A stretch of 64,000 nt of DNA from assembly GCF_016861695.1 (NCBI RefSeq), contig NZ_BOLP01000005.1, positions 186,001 through 250,000 of the forward strand, in the 5' to 3' direction. This DNA comes from Levilactobacillus andaensis. Lineage in GTDB: Bacteria; Bacillota; Bacilli; Lactobacillales; Lactobacillaceae. The notes under the pieces were generated by a model. The model searched no databases. It was not told the origin of the DNA and was given only the letters and a program-made list of their open reading frames with translations. Shown in pieces: positions 41,065 to 50,453 of the stretch (positions are counted from its first letter, which is position 1; every line of letters begins with the position of its first letter). The position numbers and the translations under genes are program-made.

Positions 41065-41251
41065 CCCGCCTGCGGCTGCCAGGGATTCCGCCTGCTGTGG
41101 GGACGCTTCAGCCTGGAAAATCACCAGGCTTCTCGCTCGCTTTTAAGCTACGCAGATCACGTGTCTTAAAAGTCGCCCATCTTGGTAGCTGTGAGCTACC
41201 AAGATTTCCACGGCTGGCTGCATCCCTGGCCTCCTCCGGCTCTAACTGTAT
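41065..41251 (-). repeat. Intergenic structured repeat family A, copy 3
   Basis: About 187 bp, inverse orientation, with all three hairpins. Hairpin 1 is a perfect stem (ATCTTGGTAGCT pairs with AGCTACCAAGAT), hairpin 2 TTTTAAG/CTTAAAA, hairpin 3 GCCTGG/CCAGGC. These stems differ from other copies in sequence but not in pairing. Confidence 0.8.
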
Positions 41252-41366
41252 TTTTCCAATATCACAGGTTAAACCTTAAAATACCAAATCAGTTTCAAGT
41301 ACGAACACCACTCATAGTCTCCTGCAAATGCCATTAAGAATGCCAATCATTACGTCTTAACACTAT

Positions 41367-41648
41367 TCAATCCTCATCATCAGTAACCATAATGCTCTGT
41401 GGTTCACCCATAATTCGATCAAATGTTTCTTTCTGTTGCGGCGTCATATCAGCTATGGACTTAATGTCTCTGGTGGTCATTGCCCACCACAAGGTTGTCG
41501 TAATCTCACAATTACCACAAGTTCGCGGTGAAATCATACCAAAGCTATACATCTTAGGCGGGTAGTCCCAACCAGCCTTAAAGGCCTCCTCAGGATCATC
41601 GTAGAAAGCAACTTTACCACAATTTTCGCAGATATATTTTAACCTCAT
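41367..41648 (-). CDS. Small zinc-ribbon-like protein, unknown
   Basis: A 93-residue protein with a CxxC pair early (ICENCGK) and a second one midway (RTCGNCE), the four cysteines expected for a zinc ribbon. The C terminus is acidic (VTDDED). I chose ATG 41648, with AAAGGA 9-10 nt upstream, over the GTG at 41675. No family is recognised. It follows the gene at 41707-42042 on the same strand by 58 bp, so the two may share a transcript. Confidence 0.65.
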   Translation of the reverse strand: MRLKYICENCGKVAFYDDPEEAFKAGWDYPPKMYSFGMISPRTCGNCEITTTLWWAMTTRDIKSIADMTPQQKETFDRIMGEPQSIMVTDDED

Positions 41649-41706
41649 TTGGGCTTGTCCTTTCGGGGATCTCACAGGCTAAAGTTAATAGTTAACTTAA
41701 TTAGAC

Positions 41707-42042
41707 TTAATCTCGCTTAAGTAACGATTGTGAATAGGTTTCTTCAGGAATATTGCTTAGGAAATTCTCAAGTTCGCTCATCCCACAAGAAGACTCGTAA
41801 GGCCGCTTTTTAGGTGCATGCTCTACAAACGCTTGTAGGCTACGAACGTACTTCTCCGATGGAGTCCGATTTGTTATTTTTTGCAATTCCTCACGCCCCA
41901 AGTTAATCACATTCTCGCTTGCTGTATCCTTCCATCCTTGGGCTTCAGCAACATCCTTCATCCACTCAAAGTTCAGCCAGCGTGCTTGCGGACTTCGTAA
42001 TAAATCTACAACATCATTAATTTGACGATTACCCTTGCTCAT
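41707..42042 (-). CDS. Small basic protein, unknown
   Basis: A 111-residue protein (MSKGNRQINDVVDLLRSPQAR...) with no membrane segment or signal peptide, and predicted helices. GGAGG lies 10 nt before ATG. No family is recognised. A small accessory gene pair with the zinc-ribbon protein between core genes suggests recent arrival. Confidence 0.6.
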   Translation of the reverse strand: MSKGNRQINDVVDLLRSPQARWLNFEWMKDVAEAQGWKDTASENVINLGREELQKITNRTPSEKYVRSLQAFVEHAPKKRPYESSCGMSELENFLSNIPEETYSQSLLKRD

Positions 42043-42420
42043 ACTCTCTTATGCCTCCAATTTTTAAATGCACCTAATTTCCAAGACTAACAACACTACT
42101 ATGTGCGAAATCTATCTCCCACATAGTTTCCCTTTAGCTATTGTCATCCTTGTCTCCAGCATTCCCCAAAACGTCTTACAGAGACGCCCCCCTTATTCAC
42201 GTCATAGGGGAATTATACCGAACTCGCCACTCACTTCCTAAAAGAACGTCTTACAAATATATTTATGCATCAATAGTCTTATATGCCAACCATATTCAAT
42301 TAGCTAACTGCCCACTCGCTTCAACATCCCCAGCCATTTTTCTATTAATATCCGGTCAAAACAAAAACAGATTCAGAAACGGCATCAACTCTGCCATTTC
42401 CAAACCTGTTCTCTAAAAGC
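42043..42420. other. Intergenic stretch without a recognisable gene
   Basis: 378 bp, AT-rich. A 91-codon open frame on the plus strand (42141-42416) has no ribosome site and no coding character. I see no repeat copy or clear terminator. Confidence 0.4.
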
Positions 42421-43878
42421 CTACTTCCGCTTCTTACGCTTCAGCCGCTTCTTCTTATTTTTCTTCATTTGCCGCGACATCCGGTTCATGGCCATCTTTT
42501 GCATCCGGCCACCGATGCCACCGCCCATGCCCGTGTTGCCCATGAGTTGTTCCATCCCGGACATGTTACCCTTCGAGACTTGGTTCATCATTTTCTTCAT
42601 TTGGTTGAACTGCTTGATCATGCGGTTCACTTCATGAATTGGTCGCCCTGAACCCGTTGCGATTCGCCGCCGACGGGAAGGGTTCAACAGGTCTGGATTC
42701 GTCCGTTCTTGCGGCGTCATGGAGTACACGACGGCCTTTAAATGACCCATGTCCTTTGGGTCGACCTGAACGTTCTTCATGGCTGGGTTGTTTGCCATCC
42801 CAGGGATCATCTTCATCAACTCATCCATTGGCCCCATCTTTTGAATCTGTTCGATCTGGTCTAAGAAGTCATTGAAGTCAAAGGAGTTTTCCTGAATCTT
42901 TTCGGTTAACTCCTGGGCTTGCTTTTCGTCGTATTCCTTCTGGGTCTTTTCGATCAGGGACAACATGTCCCCCATCCCCAAGATCCGTGATGCCATCCGG
43001 TCGGGGTGGAAGACGTCCAAATCGGTCATCTTTTCGCCTTGACCGATGAACTTGATTGGCTTACCAGTCACTGCTCGAATCGAGAGTGCGGCCCCACCAC
43101 GGGTATCCCCATCTAACTTGGTCAAAACGACACCGGTCACGTCGAGCTTGCCGTTGAATCCTTCGGCAGTCGCTACAGCGTTTTGCCCAGTCATCGCATC
43201 AACCGTTAAGAGGATTTCATCTGGATGGGCCAAATCCTTAATGTTCGCCAATTCATCCATCAGCTGTTCGTCGATTTGCAGACGACCGGCCGTATCGATG
43301 ATGATGTAATCATTATGGTTTTCTGCAGCTTGCGCTAACCCTTGACGAACGATCTCCACGGGGTCCACGTCAGTTCCCAATTGAAAGACGGGAACGTCAA
43401 TGCCGGCGGCCACTTGAACCAATTGTTCAATGGCGGCTGGCCGGTAAACGTCGGCCGCAATCATTAATGGGCGGGCGTTTTCTTCGTTCTTTAATTTCAG
43501 AGCTAACTTCCCGGCAGTGGTCGTTTTCCCGGCCCCTTGAAGCCCAACCATCATGATGATTGTTGGAATCTTGTCGGATTTGTTCAGGGGAACCGCTTCA
43601 TCCCCCATGGTCTTGGTCAGCTCTTCATCAACGATCTTAACGATCTGTTGCGCGGGATTCAGTCCTTCTAAGACATCGGCCCCCATTGCCCGGTCACGGA
43701 CCTGCTTCACAAAGTCCTTGACCACGGTAAAGTTAACGTCGGCTTCTAGTAATGCCAGCCGAATCTCCCGCATGGTTTCGCGCAGGTCACTTTCGGAGAC
43801 TTTCCCTTTGCCCCGCAGTTTGCGCATTGCGTTTTGTAATCGTTCGGTTAATCCTTCAAACGCCATTCGTTTTGCCAC
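42421..43878 (-). CDS. ffh: Signal recognition particle protein Ffh (SRP54)
   Basis: GTPase that binds SRP RNA and signal peptides at the ribosome. It has 485 residues: N domain, G domain with VGLQGAGKTTTAGKLA, DTAGRLQIDEQLM and TKLDGDTRGGAALS, then a methionine-rich M domain (MKKMMNQVSKGNMSGMEQLMG). The C terminus is very basic. It follows ylxM by 7 bp, the classical pair. Confidence 0.98.
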   Translation of the reverse strand: MAKRMAFEGLTERLQNAMRKLRGKGKVSESDLRETMREIRLALLEADVNFTVVKDFVKQVRDRAMGADVLEGLNPAQQIVKIVDEELTKTMGDEAVPLNKSDKIPTIIMMVGLQGAGKTTTAGKLALKLKNEENARPLMIAADVYRPAAIEQLVQVAAGIDVPVFQLGTDVDPVEIVRQGLAQAAENHNDYIIIDTAGRLQIDEQLMDELANIKDLAHPDEILLTVDAMTGQNAVATAEGFNGKLDVTGVVLTKLDGDTRGGAALSIRAVTGKPIKFIGQGEKMTDLDVFHPDRMASRILGMGDMLSLIEKTQKEYDEKQAQELTEKIQENSFDFNDFLDQIEQIQKMGPMDELMKMIPGMANNPAMKNVQVDPKDMGHLKAVVYSMTPQERTNPDLLNPSRRRRIATGSGRPIHEVNRMIKQFNQMKKMMNQVSKGNMSGMEQLMGNTGMGGGIGGRMQKMAMNRMSRQMKKNKKKRLKRKKRK

Positions 43879-43885
43879 CTAACTT

Positions 43886-44227
43886 TCATTGTTCTTCTAG
43901 ATTTTCAAGACCCGCAACCAACCGGTTCAGCTTGGCGTCCTTGGGATAATTATCCGCCACGTACGCTTGAATCTCGTCGGCCTGTTGATTGCGCGCGGTA
44001 AATTCTTGGTAGAGATGTAATTTTGCTTCATAGTCTTCGAGAATTTTCTCGGTCCGCCGTAAATTATCGTAGACCGCCTGACGACTAACATTATACTCCT
44101 CGGCAATTTCACCCAAAGAATAGTCATCACCATAATATAATTGCATATAGTTATTCTGCTTCGCGGTCAGTAGTGGCTGGTAGAACGCAAATAAGGAATT
44201 AATGCGGTAGTTTTTTTCAATCTCCAT
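43886..44227 (-). CDS. ylxM: YlxM/p13-family DNA-binding protein
   Basis: A 113-residue protein with a sigma-70 region 4-like HTH ([32 protein letters not shown]). In streptococci YlxM takes part in the SRP pathway. I chose ATG 44227, with GGAGGACC 6 nt upstream; the longer frame to 44251 lacks a site. It lies directly upstream of ffh. Confidence 0.94.
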   Translation of the reverse strand: MEIEKNYRINSLFAFYQPLLTAKQNNYMQLYYGDDYSLGEIAEEYNVSRQAVYDNLRRTEKILEDYEAKLHLYQEFTARNQQADEIQAYVADNYPKDAKLNRLVAGLENLEEQ

Positions 44228-44534
44228 GCTTGGTCCTCCAGTTCGTGTCACACTCTACTAGAGTACCGATTTTTAGCGGTTTCGTCAATTTTTTTCGCCG
44301 ATTTTGGGTAAAGTGGGTAGTGGGACAGCTTAATCGCATTTAGCGTGAGGCAATCGTGATTAAATCGTAAATTCATCGCTAACCACTAATTCAATAATAT
44401 CTTCTGCATTGACAGCTAACAATTAGAAACATTCTCACTAACATTTCATAAACGGATGGAATTTCATGCCCTTTACCATTATACTTATTAACCATTAGAA
44501 CAATTAGTTTTCTACCTACCAGGAGGATGTTACC

Positions 44535-44996
44535 ATGTCAGTCATTATCACGCGTGAAAACAACGCCAGTATCAAAGCCGACATCGTTCAAGAAGTTCTC
44601 GTCGATCTTCCCGATTGGTTCGGATTGCCCGATTCCACAACAGAATACGTTGATGCTGCCCGTGACCTACCGCTGTGGGTCGCGCGTGACGAGAAAACTA
44701 TCGTCGGCTTCATCGACCTCGCCACGACCAGCACCACCACCGCCGAAATTCAGTGTATGGGCATCAAGCGTGCCTACCACCATCAAGGTATCGGCCGCCG
44801 ACTCATGGCTGAACTCATTACTAATGCCCGCCAAACCGCGACCTATCTGCAAGTCAAGACGGTCGCTCCCGGCCACTATACCACCTACGACCAAACAAAC
44901 GCCTTCTGCCGTGCCATGGGCTTCGACCCATTAGAAGTCTTTCCGACACTCTGGGATGTTTGGAATCCTTGTTTGATTCTGATTCAAAAACTCTAA
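44535..44996 (+). CDS. GNAT family N-acetyltransferase
   Basis: A 153-residue acetyl-CoA-dependent acetyltransferase. The acetyl-CoA loop is HHQGIGRRLMAEL (Q/RxxGxG/A motif), and TYDQTNAFCRAMGFDPLEVF is the conserved C-terminal segment. AGGAGG precedes ATG. The target is unknown. It is read opposite to its neighbours, between ylxM-ffh and ftsY, which are normally adjacent, so it is likely an insertion. Own terminator. Confidence 0.88.
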   Translation: MSVIITRENNASIKADIVQEVLVDLPDWFGLPDSTTEYVDAARDLPLWVARDEKTIVGFIDLATTSTTTAEIQCMGIKRAYHHQGIGRRLMAELITNARQTATYLQVKTVAPGHYTTYDQTNAFCRAMGFDPLEVFPTLWDVWNPCLILIQKL

Positions 44997-45006
44997 GTCA
45001 CACCAA

Positions 45007-45045
45007 ATTAGCGTTGCAAAACCCCAGTCGGATTTTACAACGTTA
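45007..45045 (+). terminator. Terminator of the GNAT gene
   Basis: Stem TTAGCGTTGCAAAA pairs with TTTTACAACGTTAA with G-U pairs, followed by TTTTTATT. Confidence 0.75.
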
Positions 45046-45154
45046 ATTTTTATTGATCACTCGTTTTTACTGTAAGCCCTGAATATAAGTCTTAGTTTTA
45101 TCTGTTTTTTAATTATACGTTTTTTTCCGCGACGCCTAAATTATATGCCGAGGC

Positions 45155-45289
45155 CTATCTTCGCTTGCCAAAAATCAGTCGCCAAGCTAAGTACAGGACT
45201 CCCCCAACCAGCGCCAACATGAGTCCAAAAACTAGCAAGTAGAAGATCGAATCAAAAAAATTTAAACCGCTGCTTAAGATGGTTACCAT
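45155..45289 (-). CDS. 44-residue single-helix membrane protein
   Basis: A short gene with AGAGGTG 8 nt before ATG 45289. The protein starts MVTILSSGLNFFDSIFYLLV, has one long hydrophobic helix (to about residue 36) and a basic end LIFGKRR, i.e. a small membrane peptide with the tail inside. It lies after the ftsY terminator and before the GNAT gene on the opposite strand. No family is recognised. Holin-like or small regulatory peptides are alternatives. Confidence 0.6.
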   Translation of the reverse strand: MVTILSSGLNFFDSIFYLLVFGLMLALVGGVLYLAWRLIFGKRR

Positions 45290-45318
45290 ATCCAGTTCAC
45301 CTCTACTTTCCGCAAAAC

Positions 45319-45365
45319 AAAAAGCGGCACAAGCGCCATTCCCTAGGAACAGTGCCTATGCCGCC
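45319..45365 (-). terminator. Terminator of the smc-ftsY transcript
   Basis: A long imperfect stem (GCGGCAT...TGCCGC outer pairs) is followed on the minus strand by TTTTTGTTTT, just after the ftsY stop. Confidence 0.75.
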
Positions 45366-45372
45366 AAATAAG

Positions 45373-46887
45373 TTACTTTTTATCCAATGCCTTAACGTCG
45401 ATCAAGCCCTTAAACAGGCCGTAAACGAATTCGTTCGGGTCAAATGGTCGCAGGTCTGAGATCTGTTCCCCAAGGCCGATGAACTTCACAGGGACGTGGA
45501 GTTCGTTGCGAATTGCCAAGACGATCCCCCCACGGGCCGTCCCGTCTAGCTTGGTTAAGACGATTCCGGTCACGTCCGTTGATTCCTTGAACAACTTCGC
45601 CTGTGTCAGCGCGTTTTGTCCGGTCGTGGCGTCCAACACCAATAGAACTTCGTGCGGGGCCGTTGGAATCTCACGGGTAATGATTCGCTTCATCTTTTCC
45701 AGCTCATTCATCAGGTTGACCTTATTTTGTAGCCGACCAGCGGTATCGACGAACAGGATGTCGTAATCCTCATCCTTCGCCTTTTTCACGGCGTCAAATA
45801 CCACGGCCGCGGGGTCCGATTGCGGTTTCCCCGTGACAATGTCAACGTCCGCGCGCTTAGCCCAGACATCGAGTTGTTCGGTCGCCCCGGCCCGGAAGGT
45901 ATCGGCCGCCGCCAACAGGACTTTTTTGCCTGCTTGATGGAACCGGTTAGCCATTTTCCCAATGGTCGTCGTCTTACCGACCCCGTTGACCCCGACAAAC
46001 AGGATCACCGTGGGACCTTCAGACGCCATGTTCAAGGCCGTGCTCTCATCGTTACCAGCCGCGTCATAGATTTCGACCAGCTTCTCAACGACCACGTTCT
46101 GAACATCTTGGGACTTCTTGGCGTTTTGCAGCTTCACTTCATCACGCAACTCATCGCTGAGCTTCACGGCCATGTCGAAGCCAACGTCGGCACCAATCAA
46201 AGTTTCTTCGAGGTCATCGAAGAAGCTCTCATCGACGTGCCGGAAATTGGCCAGTAAAGCGTTCAGTCGTTGTCCAAATGTCGTCCGCGTCTTCTCTAAC
46301 CCTTTGTCGTAAAGTTGTTCGTCACTGACGGGCTTTTCGGCGGGTTCAGTTGGTGCGGCCTCTGCTGGTGCAGGTTCCGTCTCGCTAGTCGTCGCAACTG
46401 GTTGTTCAGTTGGCGTTTCAGTTGCCGGCTCTGCTTCCTCACTGCTTTCAACCCCGGAGTCACTCGCTGGCGTTTCAACCGCCGCAGTTGACTCCGAAAT
46501 GGGTGCTGTCTCAGACACCATCTCTGGTTCCGATTCGGACACTGTTTCAGCAACGGATTCTGACGCAACAGTCTGTTCTGGGGTAACGTCTTCTTCCGCT
46601 TCACTAGCCGGCACTTCAGTTGCTTCACTGACTACTTCTGCAGCTTCACTGGCGGGTTGCTCATCGGCAACTATTTGTGACGATTCGCTGGTAACCGCCT
46701 CGCTAGTTTCAGACTCACTAGCGACAACGGCCGCTTCACTCGTTTCGGCTTCGCTAGTCGCACTGGCTTCGCTCGCCACACTCTCGCTCGTGGCGGCCGT
46801 ACTTTCTACTGGTTGCGCTTCTGATTCCGGTTTTGGTGCTTCACTCGCCGGCTTGGCGCGCCGACGGAAAATATCAAATAATCCCAT
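45373..46887 (-). CDS. ftsY: SRP receptor FtsY with long Ser/Glu-rich N-terminal region
   Basis: GTPase receptor that docks SRP-ribosome complexes at the membrane. It has 504 residues, much longer than the ~330 of compact FtsY. Residues ~12-190 are a low-complexity acidic region built of SE/SEA/TSE units. The NG domain follows: KLSDELRDEV, FVGVNGVGKTTTIGKMA, DTAGRLQNKVNLMNEL, TKLDGTARGGIVLAI, GLGEQISDLRPF. Its start overlaps the smc stop as TAATG. Confidence 0.97.
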   Translation of the reverse strand: MGLFDIFRRRAKPASEAPKPESEAQPVESTAATSESVASEASATSEAETSEAAVVASESETSEAVTSESSQIVADEQPASEAAEVVSEATEVPASEAEEDVTPEQTVASESVAETVSESEPEMVSETAPISESTAAVETPASDSGVESSEEAEPATETPTEQPVATTSETEPAPAEAAPTEPAEKPVSDEQLYDKGLEKTRTTFGQRLNALLANFRHVDESFFDDLEETLIGADVGFDMAVKLSDELRDEVKLQNAKKSQDVQNVVVEKLVEIYDAAGNDESTALNMASEGPTVILFVGVNGVGKTTTIGKMANRFHQAGKKVLLAAADTFRAGATEQLDVWAKRADVDIVTGKPQSDPAAVVFDAVKKAKDEDYDILFVDTAGRLQNKVNLMNELEKMKRIITREIPTAPHEVLLVLDATTGQNALTQAKLFKESTDVTGIVLTKLDGTARGGIVLAIRNELHVPVKFIGLGEQISDLRPFDPNEFVYGLFKGLIDVKALDKK

Positions 46888-49800
46888 TAGGATTGCTTCC
46901 TTTCCGTAGTGGTCTCGTGGTCAAGGTCAACCGCCACCATCTTCGACACCCCAGACTCCTGCATAGTCACGCCGTACAAAATGTCGGCCTGGACCATGGT
47001 TTCCTTCCGGTGGGTGATGACGATAAATTGCGTTTGGTCTTGGAATTGATGAATGTAGCGGGCGAATCGGGTCACGTTGGCCGGATCTAACGCCGCTTCC
47101 ACTTCATCGAGGATACAGAATGGCACGGGTTGCACCTGTAAAATTGCAAATAATAGCGTAATCGCTGTCAGTGCCCGTTCACCACCGGAAAAGAGCCCCA
47201 TGTTCTGGAACTTCTTGCCAGGTGGCTGGGCCATAATGTCAATTCCTGTCGTTAAGAGGTCATCGGGATCAGTCAAAACCAGTTCGGCCGTCCCGCCGCC
47301 AAACATCTGGCGGAACGTGGCGGTAAATTTCGCCGCAATTTGGTCAAAACTGGTCTTGAACCGGCGCTTGACCTGACCATCCAATTCGGTCATGGTCGTC
47401 GTCAACTGGTCCTTGGCCGTCAAGAGGTCATCGCGTTGTTGGGTCAAGAAATCATAGCGTTCGCGCACTTCTTTGTATTCATCGATAGCGTTCACGTTGA
47501 CCGGACCAATTTCGTCCAGCCCCCGCTTTAATAATTTCAATTGGACCGCGAGTTCATCAGCTGGTAAATCACTGACGTCCTGCTCAGCGGCGGCTAAACT
47601 CAAATGATACTTTTCGGACAATTGATTCTGTTGTTGGTCGATCAAGGCTGATAGCCGCGTTTGCTTAACCTGGGCCTCTTGCAGATCGTCGTTAGCCAAC
47701 TGCAAGAGCCCACTGGTCCGTTGGTTCGCCGTCTCGGCCGCCGCCAGCTCATCGTTGGCCGTGGTCAACAGGTCATTTTCAGTGGCCACTTGTTGCTCGA
47801 CATCTTGGCGGGTCGCTTTGGCGTCTTTCAACTGCTGTTGCGCCTGTTCTGGCGTCAGGGACTCCTGGTTCGCCAATTGTTGCAGCTCGGCGGTCACCGC
47901 GGTCACCTGTTGCTGGTCGGCTTGAATCTGCTTTTCCAGTTGGTGCACCGTGGCGACCTGCTGTTGCCGGCGTTCCTTGGCTCCCGCCAGCCAGGTTTGT
48001 TTGGCGGTCAAAGCCGTCTGGTTCTGCGCTTGTTCGGCGGTCACCGTGGTGATCTTGGCCTGTAAATCCTTGACCTGTTGCTCGGTCGTCGCCACGTCCT
48101 GCTCGCCAGCGGTGATTTGAGCCGCAATCGATTCACCTTGCTGGTCGTCCGTGGCAACCTGGGCCTGCTTGATCTCTAGTTCGGCGGCCTTCACTTGCCG
48201 GTTGGCTTGTTCGGCTGTCGTTTGGGCATTGGCCAATTGGTCCTCTAACTGCCGACACTGTGGCTGCAAGCGATTGATGGTCGCCTGCAGGTCCTGGCTA
48301 CGCGCCTCACTGTCCTGTAACCCGGCTCGTTGCTGCTTGATCTTCGTTTCCTGTGCCGTGAGTTTGGCCTTCATGGCCGCGATGGACGTTTGGAGTTGTT
48401 GCAGGTCCTGCTGTTGTCGCAAGACACTACTATGGCTTTGCCGCGACTGCCCTCCGGAAATGGCCCCACTGGCACTGACCACATCACCCGTCAGACTGAC
48501 CACGCGATACCGGTGGTGAATCCGCTGACTGATGTCGACGGCTGTGTCCAGGTTAGCCGCAAAAATGGTGGTCCCCAGCAGATAATCTAGGATTGGCTGT
48601 GCCTGTTCCGTAATTTGGACCAGGTCGCTCCCCACACCCAGGAACCCAGAGAGTCCGCGCACTTGTTGCCGGGTGCTCCGATCAACTTGACGACCGCGAA
48701 TCGTACTCAACGGTAAGAAGGTCGCTCGACCAGCCTTGTGTTCACGTAGATAGCTGACCGCGGCCTTCGCCGTTGTCTCGTCATCGACCACGACCTGTTG
48801 GAGTTGACCACCTAAGGCGTACTCCACCGCAGTCGTGTAGCGTTCCGGGACCTGAAGCAGTTCGGAAACCGCCCCCAGTAGTCCCCGGAAATGATCGCGT
48901 TGTTTCAAAATCGCCCGGACACCCTGGTAGAAGCCACCGTATTCGGCCGAGGCAGACTGCAGGCTCGCTGCTTGCGTTTGTGCCCGTTGATAGACCTCGA
49001 GGGCCGCCTGCCAGTTGTGTTGGGCCTGTTGGTAGGCCTTTTGTAACTGCTGATACTGACCAGCCTCGGTGTCGAGGCTCTGTTCGGCTTGATTCAGCTG
49101 GTCTTTGACCGTGGTGGTCTGGTCCGTTAGCGTGGTGACCGTTACTTGGGCCGCTTGGGCCTTGGCCTGCAAGTCAGCTAACTGTTGGGCCACCCGTTGG
49201 CCTTGTTGCTGTAAACGTTCCTGATTTTGTTGCAAATACTGGCGCTGATTCCGCAGCGTGGCGACCTGTTGTTTCTGGTCAAAATACGTCGTGCGTAAAT
49301 CTTCCAGTTGTTGGCGCAGCGCCGTGACGGTCTTGGGATCCGTCGCCACCGTTAAGGTCTTGACCTCGCCCTGGGCCGTCTTCATCGCTGCCGCCAACTC
49401 GCTGGCCTGTTGTTTGGCCGTCGTTAACGCGGTTTGGTTAGCCGCAATCCGCTCATTTAGTTCGGCCAGTTGATCCTTGGCCTGGCGTTGTTGCTCGTCC
49501 AAATGGCGTTGTTGTTCGCCGGACAGGTTGACCTGCCCCTGCGCCTGTTCAACGCGTTGGGTCGCCGTCACCAATTTGGCTTGTAAAGCGTCCTTAGCGG
49601 CTAAATGATTGGCCTGCTCCTGCTTCAACCGCTGAACCGTTGCCAACTGGTCTTTTTCGGCAGCCTGATGCGTCGTGACCTGGTCGCGTTTGGCGTGCAC
49701 GAGGTCATCGGCGGTCTGCTTTTCGGCCAATTCTGCCCGTAGTTGGCGCACCAGTTGGGTCCGGTCCAACAGGGCAAATTTTTCCTCCTGATCCAGGTAA

Positions 49801-50441
49801 TCCTGGGCCAGACTGCTCTGCTTTTCCAAGGGCTCAATGCGGCCCTCGAGTTCGGCAATGATGTCTTCAACGCGATTCAAATAAGCCATCGTGTCGTCCA
49901 TTTCCCGTTGCGCTTTTTCCTTGTGCTTACGGTACTTGTAGACGCCGGCGACCTCTTCGATGATATTGCGCCGGTCCTCAGGCTTGCTGTTGAAGATGGA
50001 CTCCACTCGACCTTGAGAAATGATGGAAAAGGAGTCCTGACCCATCCCGGAATCCATTAAGAGTTCCGTGATGTCCTTTAACCGACAGTCCTGCCCGTTG
50101 AGCTGATAACTGCTTTCACCGCTCCGATACAGGGCGCGACTGATGGTCAGTTCGGTATAGTCACTCTTTAAATAGTGGTCACTGTTGTCCAGCGTGATGG
50201 CGACTGCCGCTCTATTCAGCGGATGTCGATCATCCGAACCCGCAAAGATCACATCGGGCATTTTACTGCCCCGCAAACTTTTGGCAGATTGTTCCCCCAG
50301 AACCCAACGGACGGCCTCAGAAATGTTACTCTTCCCGCTACCGTTAGGGCCGACGATGCCGGTCATTCCCGGCAAAAAGTCAATTCGGGTCTTATCCGCA
50401 AAGGATTTGAACCCGCTAATTTCTAATGTCTTTAACCGCAT
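46887..50441 (-). CDS. smc: Chromosome segregation protein SMC
   Basis: ATPase that compacts and organises the chromosome with ScpA/ScpB. It has 1184 residues: Walker A GPNGSGKSN at ~32, two long Gln-rich coiled coils around a hinge (~residues 510-660, with GGQLQQVVVDDE and ISGGQSRQSHSS), and C-terminal signature LFSGGERALTAITLLFA with Walker B FCILDEVEAALD. Coiled coils are very rich in Gln and Ala. Translationally coupled to ftsY. Confidence 0.98.
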   Translation of the reverse strand: MRLKTLEISGFKSFADKTRIDFLPGMTGIVGPNGSGKSNISEAVRWVLGEQSAKSLRGSKMPDVIFAGSDDRHPLNRAAVAITLDNSDHYLKSDYTELTISRALYRSGESSYQLNGQDCRLKDITELLMDSGMGQDSFSIISQGRVESIFNSKPEDRRNIIEEVAGVYKYRKHKEKAQREMDDTMAYLNRVEDIIAELEGRIEPLEKQSSLAQDYLDQEEKFALLDRTQLVRQLRAELAEKQTADDLVHAKRDQVTTHQAAEKDQLATVQRLKQEQANHLAAKDALQAKLVTATQRVEQAQGQVNLSGEQQRHLDEQQRQAKDQLAELNERIAANQTALTTAKQQASELAAAMKTAQGEVKTLTVATDPKTVTALRQQLEDLRTTYFDQKQQVATLRNQRQYLQQNQERLQQQGQRVAQQLADLQAKAQAAQVTVTTLTDQTTTVKDQLNQAEQSLDTEAGQYQQLQKAYQQAQHNWQAALEVYQRAQTQAASLQSASAEYGGFYQGVRAILKQRDHFRGLLGAVSELLQVPERYTTAVEYALGGQLQQVVVDDETTAKAAVSYLREHKAGRATFLPLSTIRGRQVDRSTRQQVRGLSGFLGVGSDLVQITEQAQPILDYLLGTTIFAANLDTAVDISQRIHHRYRVVSLTGDVVSASGAISGGQSRQSHSSVLRQQQDLQQLQTSIAAMKAKLTAQETKIKQQRAGLQDSEARSQDLQATINRLQPQCRQLEDQLANAQTTAEQANRQVKAAELEIKQAQVATDDQQGESIAAQITAGEQDVATTEQQVKDLQAKITTVTAEQAQNQTALTAKQTWLAGAKERRQQQVATVHQLEKQIQADQQQVTAVTAELQQLANQESLTPEQAQQQLKDAKATRQDVEQQVATENDLLTTANDELAAAETANQRTSGLLQLANDDLQEAQVKQTRLSALIDQQQNQLSEKYHLSLAAAEQDVSDLPADELAVQLKLLKRGLDEIGPVNVNAIDEYKEVRERYDFLTQQRDDLLTAKDQLTTTMTELDGQVKRRFKTSFDQIAAKFTATFRQMFGGGTAELVLTDPDDLLTTGIDIMAQPPGKKFQNMGLFSGGERALTAITLLFAILQVQPVPFCILDEVEAALDPANVTRFARYIHQFQDQTQFIVITHRKETMVQADILYGVTMQESGVSKMVAVDLDHETTTERKQS

Positions 50442-50453
50442 CGTTAGTCATCC

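Noticed and set aside
42141-42416. 91-codon plus-strand frame between ffh and the small accessory genes
   Set aside because: No ribosome site and no coding character.
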